Shown piece by piece: positions 49,401-61,994 of a stretch of DNA of 64,000 nt. The DNA lies in contig NC_058062.1 of NCBI RefSeq assembly GCF_020085105.1, forward strand, positions 7,429,945-7,493,944. Reading direction: 5' to 3'. Every line of letters starts with the position of its first letter. Within the stretch, counting starts at the first letter, position 1. A model generated the notes under the pieces. It had not been told where the DNA came from, searched no databases, and worked only from the letters and a program-made list of their open reading frames with translations. A program made the translations under genes and the position numbers. This DNA is from Siniperca chuatsi. Its lineage: Eukaryota; Chordata; Actinopteri; Centrarchiformes; Sinipercidae.

Positions 49401-52400
49401 AAAAAACCCTAACATCAGTCAGCCTCGACTAGTCTGTTATGTTTGTTTTCTTGTCAAAGCCACCCCTGAGTGGTATGTGCACTTATGAGCAATAAAATCC
49501 CAGACAAATGGTGTGCATGAGGCATAAAAATAAGCCACCAAGAATGTAAATATAGAAAGCTTGGTGGGCTGAACTCCTTTCTCCTTTCCACAATTTCTAC
49601 TTTATTTGCCTCTGCTGCAAAGATGTAGCCCACATGTTGATCGGACTGTTTAGGCAGTAAGGTATGAGAGGCTGTGTTTAGTGATTTAAGAACAGCTGGA
49701 CACCATGTATGGCATTTTATCCAAGCCTAAAAGAGACCAGGAGGACAAATCATCATAGTAATATTAAAAAAAAACAAATAAAATCCTCAAGATATACATT
49801 TTTTGGACCAGTGATGTTTTTGCCAAGCAATGTAGTTCTTCAACAGCAAAAACAATGGTTGCTGAGGATTAGTACTTTTATATGTTTTGATGTTCAAATT
49901 AAACAGTCAAAAGTTTTCAGGCATCATATATCTTTCAATGAAAAATATGGCTCTGAATTTAACAAGAGTAAGGCGGATGTCAAGATAAAAAATGATTTTA
50001 GTGGACATAAGATAAAGAGAGAAAAGCAGGACACCTCCTCATGGTGACTGCCAGGACCAGTATTTATGGCTGGAGGCCCTGAATCAAAGTCAGAAACTAA
50101 AATGCACATTCAATGTCCCGCTAACTTGTTACGCTCCATCCCACTCACTGTGGCTGCCTCTGAAAGCAATGATAGGAGAAAGAAAGAATATATTGCACTT
50201 CCTGTTGAGATTTCAAGGGAGAGCAAGACAGATAGATATAGCATGTGCTCTGGTAAATCTCAGCTGCTCTCCTATGGTTAGGATAATGTATGACTGCAAC
50301 TAATCTAGTGTTAGCCTTCAGAGCATGAGTTCTTGAGTTTGTGCCAAGATTTGATTAGAAACAGTCTTACTACATGTCTGGGTAAGTTTTTTTCTTTCTT
50401 TTTTCCCCATTTTTCTCTTTTCCTCAATCCTGATTTCCTTTGTCTGTTTAAGCCCCTTCATCGGCCTGATGTAATTCTTACACAGTAAAACAAAGTTACT
50501 GGTACATTCGCACAAACATGAACAATGGCTCCACAGTAACAGTGAGAACACTGGCGCTTGTGACTAACAACATGATCCTTTTCTGACATGCCAAGGCCTT
50601 CTTCCAATAAGAGCGACATCATAATATCAACTCGAGGAGCATTCTTCCTGTCTTACCCCCGATCCTTGGCTTGTCCCTTCTTGCCTTCAAGCAAACAGGA
50701 AACGGCTGCATGCAAGATTTAAGATCTGAGATCAACAACATGGGAGACAGCTGCCACTGAAAAACTGGGCACCAACATTAAAGACAAAAGAATCTACTCT
50801 AGAAAGCCTACCGCTGCTTGCACAGCTAATATGAACAGTTTGATACAGTAAGTTTGTCACAGTGTTTTATTATAAACTTGAATGTCTTACATTACCAAAC
50901 AGTTTTCTGCATGTATAGAGAAGGCCCACCAGGTAACGTCTATGTAAAACGTCCCTAGATGGGTCGTGCAAAACATACGCATCGAGCTTTACTGAGAGAA
51001 AATGACTTTATGAAAAGCTTTTTTTCCCTGGCATGAGTTAAATGCACAGCATCTGATTCCATTTAGTTTTGATGTTCTGAGATCCAAAGTTTTAGTTGAA
51101 ATATTCACAAAATCATGTCTCTCCTCATTTGGATTCTCCTTTTCTTTCTTTCTTTGTTGTTTTCCTCTGGAGAAAGACAAAAGCAACCAAATAATACAGA
51201 ATTTTCCGTCATGCTCTCCAAACCCCTCCTCCCCTAAACCCTAAAACAATCTCAGTGTCTTTACCACCATGCCGCTTCTCATTCTCTCACTCTTCATTCG
51301 TTTCTCTGCTTCAGTGCAAAGCCAAACAAGCCAGCCATTAAGATGAGTTAAGCGCAGGAAGTGGGCCTTCGGGCCAGGCGGGCGGCACTGTTTACAAGGA
51401 GCTAGTCAGGTTTCAGCAGTGCTTTGAAGTGAGCGGTACACAGGAGTCTGTCTGTCACTAGGCAAAGGCCCAGCACCGCTCCACTGACTCACTCGTATTC
51501 TCCCCATTCATCTGAGCAGAGAGAGGGAAGGAGGGTGGAGGCAGAGGGGGTGTAAGAGGGTAGATTTATGGTCCCCAGAGTATCAGTTCCTACCTTTAAT
51601 CACTCTCACCTGTCTGTTATTAAAACCTTTCTCTATTCAACCCCAGTTAAGGATATAAGAAAGACAAACATCAACTTGTCCATGAGGTCATGAGATATAA
51701 GAGAGGTCCATTGATAGTAATAAGGCTCTGCTATATGCTCATGTCAGTAATTACTGTAACCTATAGAGATACAGTCTAATACAGTGATAATGCGCTGTAT
51801 TATATGCCCCTATAAAACACTGCAGTAACAATATGAATCCACACACAGTACTGTATGTGCGTGCAATTCTCAAACGCCTGCTTCTAGCCCAGAGCCTCTT
51901 CTCTGAGGCAAGAGGATCAGTTTTCTCCAACACACCCATCTACTTCATGACATCACCGCAGAGAAGGTTCAGTTTCAGCCATGCATGGCTTGGGGGATTC
52001 CAACTTGGCACAGAGCACAGTGGCTCCAGAGAAGTAACACTACAGCAAAGCTGAACACCTTGTTTTCCCTTCGCCAAACAGGCAGGGAGGAACATTTTCA
52101 CACCTATACAACAGCACAGCCTTTTCTTGCCAGATGATTCCTGTTTATTTAACCGAGCCCTCTCTGACAACTGGCAAAAAAAAAGGTTTCTTGTTTTGTT
52201 TAGCACTTGAAGGTGATGTTAGTGTACAAGTGTGAGGAAGCCCTCTGCCACATTCTTACAGGCTGGCACCAGTTTCTCAAGACACAATACACATAGATGT
52301 GAAATATTTCAGAATATATTGATAATTTGCAGGATAAGTGATTAACAGGAGAGGTGTGTTCAATTGTCTCAGTATAAACTCATTCCTTGTATTTCCAAGA

Positions 52401-53343
52401 GGGCTACGGTCTTGTGTAAGAAGCTCATTTCCATTAAGAATTCCAATAATCTTTTACTGTTGCCTGCCGGTCTAAGGCAACAGATGTTCAGGTGTGACAC
52501 GCAACCCTCACCCCCTTGAGAAAACATGGCTGTTCTATTATAAAAGAAAATAACTTGTTATCAAGACATTGTTTAATCATTAAATACTGAACATAAGGAA
52601 GGGCAAAAAATGTAAGAAAAACACTCAATACTGTTTTTCCCCTTGAACTAGGAATTTAAAATCAAGCATCTGATTTGTAGTTGTTTGATGATATCTGCAC
52701 ATTTTGCAGATGTTTTTGGTTAAAGAGGAGAGACAGTACAGTGGGCTAAACTGAAAATGTTGACTGAAATGTAGACATTATTTTAATGCATTAATAACCA
52801 GCAATTGATAAAAAAGGCGCATGACTAGATCTACGGTATGTAGCATTCTTACAGTGCAAGAGTAAAGCAGGTACACTAGCACATAAGGAAAAGTATTTAC
52901 TTTCTTTAAATACAAATATATAATGTCATGTTTTTACAAATACTATTTACAATTTCATTTATGAAATGTTTACAGAGAGAATAAACTGCCATTCTTCCAC
53001 CACTCATTTCCCCTCTCTCTATGTTCTTGGCTGCTGGATCATCACTCCCTTTGAGTTTATGGTGGCTTTAAGAAAAGAGCCAGAGAGGGGGAGGACAGCA
53101 TTTCAGCACATGGCATCCATAGCCATGCTTGTTATTTGTTCAGACAGTCAGGTTCAGTCCTTGTTTATCCAGCTTGGCCTTTTTTCAAACCCTGACCCTC
53201 AGTTTGGCATGCATGCGTGGCTATACAGCTGAGGCGAATACAAATGCTGTAAGAACATATAGCTACTCACTGTGCTACTTACCTATTGCATGAGAAACAG
53301 GTAATAACACACAACATTAGTCCCAGTAACATTTAGATGTCCC

Positions 53344-53349
53344 TTTATT
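53344..53349 (-). terminator. AATAAA hexamer directly after the fzd2 stop codon
   Basis: Reading the minus strand, the stop codon TAG is followed without gap by AATAAAGGG. If used for cleavage, the 3' UTR would be only some 15-25 bases; a longer UTR using a later signal is more usual for frizzled genes. Confidence 0.4.
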
Positions 53350-54981
53350 CTACACAGTGGTCTCTCCATGTTTGCCATTTGTCAGTCTACTGTAGAACTT
53401 ATGCCAGGAGTGGAGAGTCTTTCCAGACCAGATCCAGAAACCGGAGGTGATACCCACTATCAGTGTCATCAGGTACTTGATCATGTAGACAGTGAAGTCT
53501 GGAGTCATGCGGGGCCCGGTCTGCAAAGGGCAGGGGATGGCCAAGCCCCTGCAGTTATGGCTGACCCAGCTGCGCTCCCAGTGGGGGCGGAAGGCCTGCT
53601 CATAGAAGAAGCAGGCAATAACAATGGTGGCAGGGACGGTGTAGAGCACGCTGAATACCCCGATCCGCACCATCAGTCGCTCCAGCTTCTCAGTCTTCGT
53701 GCCATCATGTTTCATGATGGTGCGAATTCGGAACAGTGACACAAAGCCGGCCAGCAAGAAAGAGGTACCGATGAAGAGATAAATGAAGAGCGGGGCCAAC
53801 ACAAAACCTCGTAGAGGGTCCAGGTTGCTGAGACTGACGAAGCAGACACCGCTGAGCACATCACCCTCGATCTGCCCGATGGCCAGGATGCTGATGGTCT
53901 TGACGGCTGGCACTGCCCAGGCTGCCAGGTGAAAATACTGAGAGTTGGCCTCAATAGCCTCATGGCCCCACTTCATACCTGCTGCCAGGAACCAGGTGAG
54001 AGACAGGATGACCCACCAGATGGAGCTGGCCATGCTGAAGAAATAGAGCATCATGAAGAGGATGGTGCAACCTTCCTTTTTGGTGCCTTGGACGATGGTT
54101 TTATAGCCATCTGGGCTGAAGCTATCATTGCACACCACTCTGTCCCCCAGGAAGTAGCCAGCTATGTAGGCTATGGAGACCATTGTGTAGCAGCCAGACA
54201 GGAAGATGATAGGTCGCTCAGGGTATCTGAAGCGCTGCATGTCAACTAAATAGGTGGTTACTGTGAATAATGTCGATGCACAACAAAGCACAGACCAAAC
54301 CAGAATCCATATGCGGGAGAAATGAATCTCTTTATCACTGAAAAACATGTTCCCACCGCTCCTTGATGGCTCACAGGGAGCTGCACAATCCTTCTCATCT
54401 AAAAACTTATAATTCACATATGGGGGTACTTTGAGAACAGGCGGGCAACGAAAAGGCCTCTCATGTGTGGAGACAATGCCCTGGGTCCCCGGGACAGACA
54501 TGATGGGTGGGACGGTGGCGGCAGAGGAATCATTTTGGCCCACACAGATCTGTCCGTCTCCCAGCACAGGGAAGTTCTCGCAGCGCAGTCGGTCCGGCCA
54601 CTGAAAGCCGAACTTGTTCATGAGAGCCTCGCAGCCCTGCTTGGCTCTCTCGCAGATTGACCTGCAGGGAGGAATGGCCTTCTCCAGAACTGTGCACACA
54701 GGCGCATACATGGAGCACAGGAAGAATTTTAACTCCGGCGAGCACTGTACCTTTACAAGAGGGTAAAACTGGTGCACCTCGAGCCCTGCGTCTTCCTGGT
54801 TGTAATGGCCGACTAAATTTGGCATTATGGTTTGGTTATAGGCTATGTCCGTGCACAGAGGTATTGAAATCGGCTGACAAAATCCATGCTCCGGGACGAC
54901 TATTCCGGTGTCCCCTTGATACTGGGCTGATATCAGCAGAGGCAGCAGGAGTGCAACAGACCAGGTCTTCCACAAGTTCAT
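53350..54981 (-). CDS. fzd2: Frizzled-2 Wnt receptor
   Basis: Seven-transmembrane receptor for Wnt ligands at the plasma membrane, signalling through Dishevelled. A single coding exon of 543 residues, as usual for FZD2. Signal peptide about 1-19 ([10 protein letters not shown]). The cysteine-rich Wnt-binding domain covers about residues 33-148, from [19 protein letters not shown] to CVGQND, with the usual cysteines. A variable linker (150-175) and a second Cys region ([16 protein letters not shown]) follow, then seven membrane spans. The Dishevelled-binding motif KTLHSW is at 521-526 and the C-terminal PDZ ligand is ETTV. The [23 protein letters not shown] and [11 protein letters not shown] segments match FZD2 better than FZD7 or FZD1. 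Compared with human FZD2 the linker lacks the Gly/Pro expansion. Head-to-head with meioc, 1.9 kb between start codons. Confidence 0.95.
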   Translation of the reverse strand: MNLWKTWSVALLLPLLISAQYQGDTGIVVPEHGFCQPISIPLCTDIAYNQTIMPNLVGHYNQEDAGLEVHQFYPLVKVQCSPELKFFLCSMYAPVCTVLEKAIPPCRSICERAKQGCEALMNKFGFQWPDRLRCENFPVLGDGQICVGQNDSSAATVPPIMSVPGTQGIVSTHERPFRCPPVLKVPPYVNYKFLDEKDCAAPCEPSRSGGNMFFSDKEIHFSRIWILVWSVLCCASTLFTVTTYLVDMQRFRYPERPIIFLSGCYTMVSIAYIAGYFLGDRVVCNDSFSPDGYKTIVQGTKKEGCTILFMMLYFFSMASSIWWVILSLTWFLAAGMKWGHEAIEANSQYFHLAAWAVPAVKTISILAIGQIEGDVLSGVCFVSLSNLDPLRGFVLAPLFIYLFIGTSFLLAGFVSLFRIRTIMKHDGTKTEKLERLMVRIGVFSVLYTVPATIVIACFFYEQAFRPHWERSWVSHNCRGLAIPCPLQTGPRMTPDFTVYMIKYLMTLIVGITSGFWIWSGKTLHSWHKFYSRLTNGKHGETTV

Positions 54982-56855
54982 CTTCCCAAGTTTAAAACAA
55001 CTTTAACCCGATTAACTTGCTGTAAATTTGTATCATCAATTCTGCAAGCAGTTCTTGAGCGAGAGTAACTTACTAAAAGAAAAGACTGGTGGTGAAGACC
55101 TGGACACTGCTCTCTTAGTGTTTGGTCTCCGCTTTGAACTGACTTTTTTCTTCTCCGCAACTCCGATTCCCTCACTATTGTCAAAGTAGCCACAATATGA
55201 AGGATCACTTCCGGTAATACCTTTCAAAATACAATCCCAGTTGACGAATGAGTTCTTTGTAGAATTATGCCAGTATAGCACAAATATTTAATATAATTAA
55301 CGACTAATATTTATTTACTTTTTCATAAAGAGTCTGACCAATAGTTAAAGGGTTAAATGCTACCAAAACTAAAACGGTTAACCCTAAATTTATTTCAGTT
55401 TTAATGCCTAATAATAATAATAATAGTAATAATAACAATATTAATAATAGTAATAATAATGTATTCATATTATATCAGTTGCATTTATCAATCCTGTCCA
55501 TCGGCATTGCTATGATCCAATAAAAAAAGGGCAATGATCCTAAGTTTTGTAAACGCTAAGTGTATGCTATTATTTTGAAGGTAATGTCGCTTGTGTACTG
55601 GTCGCATTTTTGCTAATATTGTCATACTTGACTCCGCAGCTGGATTGCGTGGCCCAACTAGACTTCCAAGTTCCCCTTGAGCAGTACGTCCATGGGAGGA
55701 GGAGGAAGTTGACCTTCCCACCAGTGTACTGTAATGTACATGCCATGTTCATATTCCACATCAAAATTTGACAGTAAATCATTATGTGAATCTATATATG
55801 TATGTAGGAATTTGGTACTAGTTATTTGGTAAAATGTCCTTTGTGAATAACGCTTGCATTAAATTGAATTGAAAAAATTTGATTTGAACTGAATCTACTT
55901 CTAGTCTCTAAACTAAACAGAACTGAACTGAATAAAAATATACAAAATACAAATAACTGCAAATAATGCAATTATTACAATGCAACGGAAAGTCAATAAA
56001 GTAAAAAAAGACGTCATTAGATGCTAAATTTAAGCAAAGAAGAAAGTACAGTATAGTAATAATAATAACAACAATAAAACTATAATAATAAAAATAATAA
56101 TACTAATTACTATCATTATAATTCTAATTATTGTAATATAATAAATAAATAATGACATTCTGCTTAATACAATTAATGTATATGTTTATTTCTTTGAATT
56201 TATGCCATTTTTACCATGTGGATGAACTCCAGGTGGGCATAATGACAGGACCACCTGTGCCATAACGTTAATGCTACTACACAATAGCCTAAAATATGGG
56301 GGAGGGTGTGACACCAGATGTTGCTATGCGCTTCGATCTCCTGCTTGATGTCAATTGGACCAAAAATAGAATTCCTCAGTCTCAGCCAATGTGCGCTCAG
56401 GTCGCGAGGGCAACATCGAACTTCTGGGGCACGAGAGCACTTAAGGATAATGTACTGATAGTGAAGAAAACTGTTTAACTCCAAAAGTTCCAGTTACTTA
56501 AATTACGCAGGTAGGTTAGTCCTGTGTTTTACTCATATAACTTGGTTTGTTAAGGCGAAGTTAGCCAAATTTGACTGACGGGGAAGCAGTTGTAATATGG
56601 GCGAAAGTTTAGGCCAAATTAGCCAAGGCAGCATCGACAGCTTGCTAACGTAAGGTTAGCTTAATCTACTAACCTTAACGGCTAAGTTAGCTAGTTGATT
56701 TGCTTTCTCTGAAATAGCAGTTACGAGCTAATAATTTGTTTGTGATCCTAAACCTTGGTCATGTAAGGTTATATCAAATATTAACAATGAGTACCTTCTG
56801 TTTTGCCAGACCAGTAATGAAGTAAAGAATCTGGTCAAGTTCAAGGGAGTTCAGA
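54982..56855. other. Divergent promoter interval, fzd2 and meioc
   Basis: The left part (54982 to about 55280) is the fzd2 5' UTR and proximal promoter. The middle (55400-55460, 56055-56150) has (AAT)n-like low-complexity runs. On the right there is a CCAAT box (56386-56390) next to a CpG-bearing stretch. A probable non-coding first meioc exon ends at 56510 (donor GTAGGT), and the second exon starts at 56810 after TTTTGCCAG. The UTR exon structure is inference from splice-like sites. Confidence 0.5.
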
Positions 56856-59800
56856 ATGGCATTTGACGGACATCAGAGCACATTTGCAAATTCACTCTTT
56901 CCCACATACCAGCGTCAGGTAAGCTGTAATTTTAGGGTCATAGCTAGGATATTTTTATATGAAATGGCATATTTGCAGGAGCCATGGACCTGTGTTTAGA
57001 GTTTATGATAGGGTAGTTAATGGTGGAAAACTATTGAATCATCTGTCATAGTTACCCATGTTCATTAATTTACATTATGGGACAGAAGACTTTGTTTGTC
57101 ATAGTTTTATCTCAGTTCATAGCAGACACGTACTTAACTATTATTTTTTATTATTATCTCTGAAGCTAGAATAAACGATTATCTTCATTATTGATTAATC
57201 TGCCGATTCTATTCTCAGTTAATCTATTTTCCTAACGCTGAATGTGATGTCTTGAAAAGTTCTTGTTTTGTCTGACCACCAGTCAAAACCCAGAAAATAT
57301 TCAATTTACAATATTAAAAAGCAGCAAATTCTTACAATTTAATTAATTGTTTTATTATTAAAATAGTTCCTGATTCATTATCTACTAATCGATTAATGAA
57401 CTAATAATTTCAGCTTTAATTGTCTCATTTGTGTTTTTACATTGTGTTTCAGTAGTATTATTCAATAGTTTGCAGCTTCTGTGGCACCTACAACAATTAT
57501 TTCAATAGGCTAAGTCTTGTAATTTGCATTGCTCTGCTTTGTGTGAAGAAGAAAAATACAGCAGTTAAGTTTTTTTCAAGTGAGCTTCAAAATGATTAAC
57601 TTTTGCTTCTCTCTCTTTCAGGCCAGTGTAAATGTAGATGGTGGAAACAATGGTAGCGTGCCATTGCCCTTTGTTTCTGTCCCCAGTGTCTCACTGCAGG
57701 AACAGGACACAGCATCCTATGTGCCCTGGTCTTACAATCCTCATGATGATCCATTTGGTCTTATCAATTGTGCCCAGAGCAGCATTAAAAGCAGGTATTC
57801 ACTTGTAACTATGTTCAGGATAAGTGTGTGATTATTCATCTGTGCATTATCCCAAATGTAGTTCAGTAGTGTTAGGCAATCATACTACTATTCTGTCCAA
57901 TCAAAATAGGTTTCAGATTTTATTTTGTTATTCAGAGGTATTTAAATGTGCTGAGTGCAAGTCTTCTTGTGGAAGAAAAACAAATAAAGTTGCCAGCCAT
58001 ACTGTTAAATGAATGTTTTCACAGAAAAAAGAAATGTTAGAGTGCAATTCTTGGGGTGTTTTTTTCTTTTCCTTGAAGAAAACCCACTGATAATCCTGAT
58101 TGTGACGGGGAGACTGATCTACAGGGTCTAGTGTCAAATATTTTGGATGAAGCAGATTCACAAGACAGCTACTACAGTGAACGGTATGTCAAGGTTTAAG
58201 GCTTTCACATTGCAGGGTTTGGTATTTGTTACAGTAGGTATTGTATGATTTATGGCTGTGACACCACAGAGATGAACAACCAATAGTGTATGATATTTTT
58301 ATTTTTTATCATCATTTAAAAAAAATATACATATATTTCATATATGTTGTATTAGTTTTATAGACACTAACATTAAAGGAAGTCCTCAATTCTTCTTTTA
58401 GGAGCCTACCTACATGTAATCCCGTCTGGTCTCCAAAGACATTGAGAGAAGAACTGATACAGTATTTTCAATCAGAGGCTAAAACGCAACATAACCCGAC
58501 ATTTCCTCCAAACTATGTATCCTGTGAGGCTTTAAGTAAAGTGCAGGGACTGTCAGTGGACAAAGATGTTGAAGAGTGTAGTCAACAGTCCAATGGCCTT
58601 GCTACCAATCAACAATGGCTTTTTAATTTGCCTAACAGAGACAGGGACAGCTACACCCTCCGTCCTCAGAAACTGCCACCAGGTCTACCAATGCCCAATA
58701 TAGGAAACACCTACCTGTCACAGATACAACAAAGCAAATATGACAACATGTCAGCTGATAGAGACAGAGGGAATAGTCAGCCTGTGAATAATTTCCCTGA
58801 CCTCAGTGATGTCTTTAGACCTCAAATTGAAATGAACAGCCCATGCTTTCATCCTTATTATGAAGACCACTACATCCAAAGCAGTACAAAGCCCATCAGT
58901 AATGAGCAGTATGTGCCACAGGACATTAACCAATTGGTCAGCAGTTTTCAGTCATTCATGGCTGGTGAGCATGATAGCTTATGTCGTGGAGACTTTCCAA
59001 ACATGCACAGGCAGACAGTGGGCATGCACCATGAAGACAGCATGGTTGAACAATGGAAAATCACCAGTCCTGCAATGTCAACACAAAGTAGTCCTGCAAT
59101 GTGGACCCAAAAACAGCTGGTGGGAGAATTTGGGACTGTGCAGATGGAAAGAAATGGAGGAGTGAGGAAACAGACATTTAAGCGTGATGCCTTTCAAGAT
59201 CAACCTGGTTTCAGCCCTCAAAACACAGAGTACTTAAAGCAACCAAAGCCATTTTCTGCATCTTTAAAGCTCCCAAACCAATACCAAAGCAAGATGACCA
59301 TGCACAGAGAGAACACTTCACTTCCCATTAACATGAGCATGAACCAGTATTCAAAGCATCATATCCAGCAGGGCCAGATACAGAGCAAGATCAAGTCTCA
59401 GATGCAGAAGGAAAAGATGAGGATGCATATGTCTGGCTGTCTGGGAGAAGGATTCTCTACAAGACCCCTGACCAACACTAACATGAGAGTGGGAGATAAG
59501 AAACAGGTCCTCTCACAAAACCCGTACTTTGACCACCTGGGGAGCATGCGGTCTCAGAGATTTGATGGAGAAACCACCATGGTCAGTGCAGGGATTACAC
59601 AGCAGCTCATGCCTCTTTTGTATCCTGTAAATGACCACAGAAGGCACTCCAGTGTGCCCATCAACTCCTCTAACTTCAGCTCTAGATCCACACTGCCCTA
59701 TGGAAGCGGTGTTCCTGGCATGGATGTGGGTGATGTGATGTCAGCCAATGAGTGTGCAGCTTTCAGTGACATGATGACCCGCAGAGGAGAGAACACTTAT

Positions 59801-61994
59801 CATGGCATGTCCTCAGCCATGACAAGTTCAATGGGGATGAATCAAGGAGGACCTGTGATCCAGCTTTACTTCTACCTGGACGAGTGTTATGAGCAGTGGA
59901 GGTGTTTGGAGAAGGAGAGAAAGAGGGTATGCTTTTGAAATCTGATTTTGTGTATAGTGAGAGGATTTCCAGGGGTGATTTTAAAGATTGGTATCACAGC
60001 CAATGCATACTTTTTTAATTGAACAGTAATCACTGTATAGAGTTTGCTTTATAACAAATGACATGGAATGGAACCATGTCATTTGTTATCAAAACATCAC
60101 ACTCTATTTTCTTCGAGCTATTCAGCTGTCAAACATATATACCAGTTTTAGATTTACTGCTTTTAATGATGCACGTGTCCACTGTGCAGCTTCACTATGG
60201 TGGAAGGAAAATATTATTAACCGTTTGGACCAGATGTTGGAAAATATTCAATATTAGCTTGGGATCCGTGGGAAATGTATTGTAATTTTAGTTTCTCATG
60301 TGTCTGAATATTTTACTGATTATTTATTTATTGTTCCACCTTTTTTAGTGGTTTGAGTAATGATTTTTAAACATATTTTTTACACACACAGACGCACTCA
60401 CATATATACAAAATGGATATCATTACTATGTAATTGATTGTCAGTGTCTTTGTGGCCTCTACTACTACTCTAACAAATATGAAAAGATAGTCTGATCACA
60501 GTTATTGCAAGAGAACATTTTATTATCACATTTATGTTCAGATGAGCATTGCAAATTATAACATATTTTCATTTTTGTTAGCTATGGGGTTGACTATTAG
60601 CCTGAATTTAAAATAATATAAAAAGAAGGTGGGAAAATGTGTTGCTGTTGTTCAAGTGTTGTCATGTTCTCACCTGTTTTCTATTTTAGACAGAGGTCAT
60701 CCTTACCAAGACATTTGTTGGAAAAAGGACTACAGCAGTGACCAACACTGACCTACCCAAAACTCCACCAAACCCCACAAGAGTCGACCACCTCATAGTT
60801 AATCAGATGAGAGAACAAGCAAGGGTGAGCCCCCTGAATTAATTGCTTCCATACTGCCATCTACAGGTGAATTTTGTCACAGCAGCCTTGTTACGTTCTG
60901 AAGGTGATATTTGCGGCTATATTTTTCTATTAAGATAAAACTACTTCCCGTCAATGCAGTCTTCTGGAAGTTTGTTTAATTTTCCTTAATTTGGACCCTG
61001 AATAAAAACCATACTTACATACAAAGTACAGCATCTAAGACCTCATAAGGCAAACAGTTAATCTTTTGGAACGTTTTGTTGATAAATTAACTATTTCTGT
61101 GCAGTTATGTTTGTATGATGGCTGATTAATAAGCACTGTGTCCTCAAACTAAGAAGGTCCTGGGTTCAAATCTTTACATCGGTCGTTTTTGTGTGTAGTG
61201 GGTCTTCCAACATTTTCTGCACATTTCCACAGTCCAAAAATATCAGTAATTTGCATGCAAAGTAACATGACCCAGCTTTGTGTTTTCTTTTGGTTGTAAA
61301 TTTAGATCAGTTAAAAGTTAAATTCCTTTTTCGTTTAATAGATTTTTTAAAATATGTTTTTGGTTATGTGTTTTGGAATATTAAGTGAATTTTCATTTTA
61401 GAAAAACACACACGGATAAAGCACTGATACTCCGCAAAGTAAATATTGCTACTGTTTTGTTGTAGTAACGTACATAGAATGTCACATTAAGAAATCCATT
61501 TCCAAGACTGAGGGATGAATATAAGGGTTGTTTATGTGTTGCAGGTGGCGAGCCTTCTGGATAGAATGGAGTGTCTGTACAACATTTCCCTCGATACCAA
61601 CATCCACACAGCACTGAACAGGCATCATATGGCTATTTGCATCACTCAGGCAAGACGCAAGGAGGAGATTGCCAGCATGTCCGAACACCAGCGGCAGAGA
61701 GCTCACTTCACAGAGGACAGAGGTAACTCATATTGCAATAGTAGGCATATGTTTCTCTCTCTGAAGATGATGCTGCCGGTCCTAACTTGCTTCTTTTTCA
61801 TAGACACCCTGTTGTTGGCCATTGCACTGAAGGACCTAGCTGCAACCACAAGGAAGCTCCGCACAGCCCTGTGGTGTGCCCTCCAGATGACACTACCGAA
61901 ACCTATCAATAAGCGGGACCACCATGTTAACAGGGAGGCTACACACAGAGAGGGGTGCTCCTCTCCATTTGAGGGATACTCCTTTAAGTTATGA
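56856..61994 (+). CDS. meioc: Meiosis-specific coiled-coil protein MEIOC
   Basis: Germ-cell protein; in mammals it works with the RNA helicase YTHDC2 to let germ cells enter and maintain meiotic prophase (known for the family). Seven coding exons: 56856-56918, 57622-57794, 58079-58183, 58402-59926, 60690-60824, 61545-61722 and 61804-61994, in phase, giving 789 residues against about 950 in human. The long exon 4 encodes a poorly conserved, Gln/Ser/Met-rich, probably disordered region. The conserved C-terminal domain starts at about residue 605 (PVIQLYFYLDECYEQW). It continues with TKTFVGKRTTAV, TPPNPTRVDHLIVNQMREQA, LNRHHMAICITQARRKEE and ALKDLAATTRKLRTALWCAL. The start ATG is the first in the exon after the likely UTR intron. 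Synteny with fzd2 and ccdc43 supports the name. Confidence 0.9.
57170..57416 (-). mobile_element. AT-rich MITE fragment in meioc intron 1
   Basis: It ends CTAATCGATTAATGAACTAATAATTTCAGCT, the inverse of the AGCTGAAAC...ATCGATTAGT start of the copy at 21142. It also contains TTATTGATTAATCTGCCGATT. It is non-coding, and the left border is approximate. Confidence 0.5.
60051..60089. repeat. Perfect 16-bp inverted repeat with 7-nt loop in meioc intron
   Basis: ATAACAAATGACATGG (60051-60066), loop AATGGAA, then the exact reverse complement (60074-60089). It lies 125 bases after the donor of exon 4, within the intron to exon 5. Confidence 0.9.
61113..61260 (+). repeat. tRNA-like SINE fragment in meioc intron
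   Basis: GATGGCTGATTAATAAGCACTGTGTCCTCA is followed by AGAAGGTCCTGGGTTCAAATC, resembling the A-box and B-box regions of tRNA-derived SINEs (typical form: CACTGTCGCCTCACAGCAAGAAGG...GGTTCGAATC). It is old and diverged and lies upstream of exon 6. Confidence 0.55.

Larger units (their letters stand above)
42162..53349. other. 11-kb gene-free interval between mylk-like gene and fzd2
   Basis: No supported coding exon on either strand; all frames are short and lack family features. Contents noticed: a hAT-like MITE (45900-46443), a 20-base tandem duplication (43881-43920), a poly-C run near 44190, and a relatively GC-rich block near 51340-51560. Left of the kinase start (42162-42400) would be its promoter. 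Given fzd2's developmental role, long-range enhancers here are plausible but not shown. Confidence 0.55.

Noticed and set aside
53368-53739. 123-residue open frame on the plus strand
   Set aside because: It is antisense to the fzd2 coding exon and arises from its codon pattern; fzd2 is certain on the minus strand.
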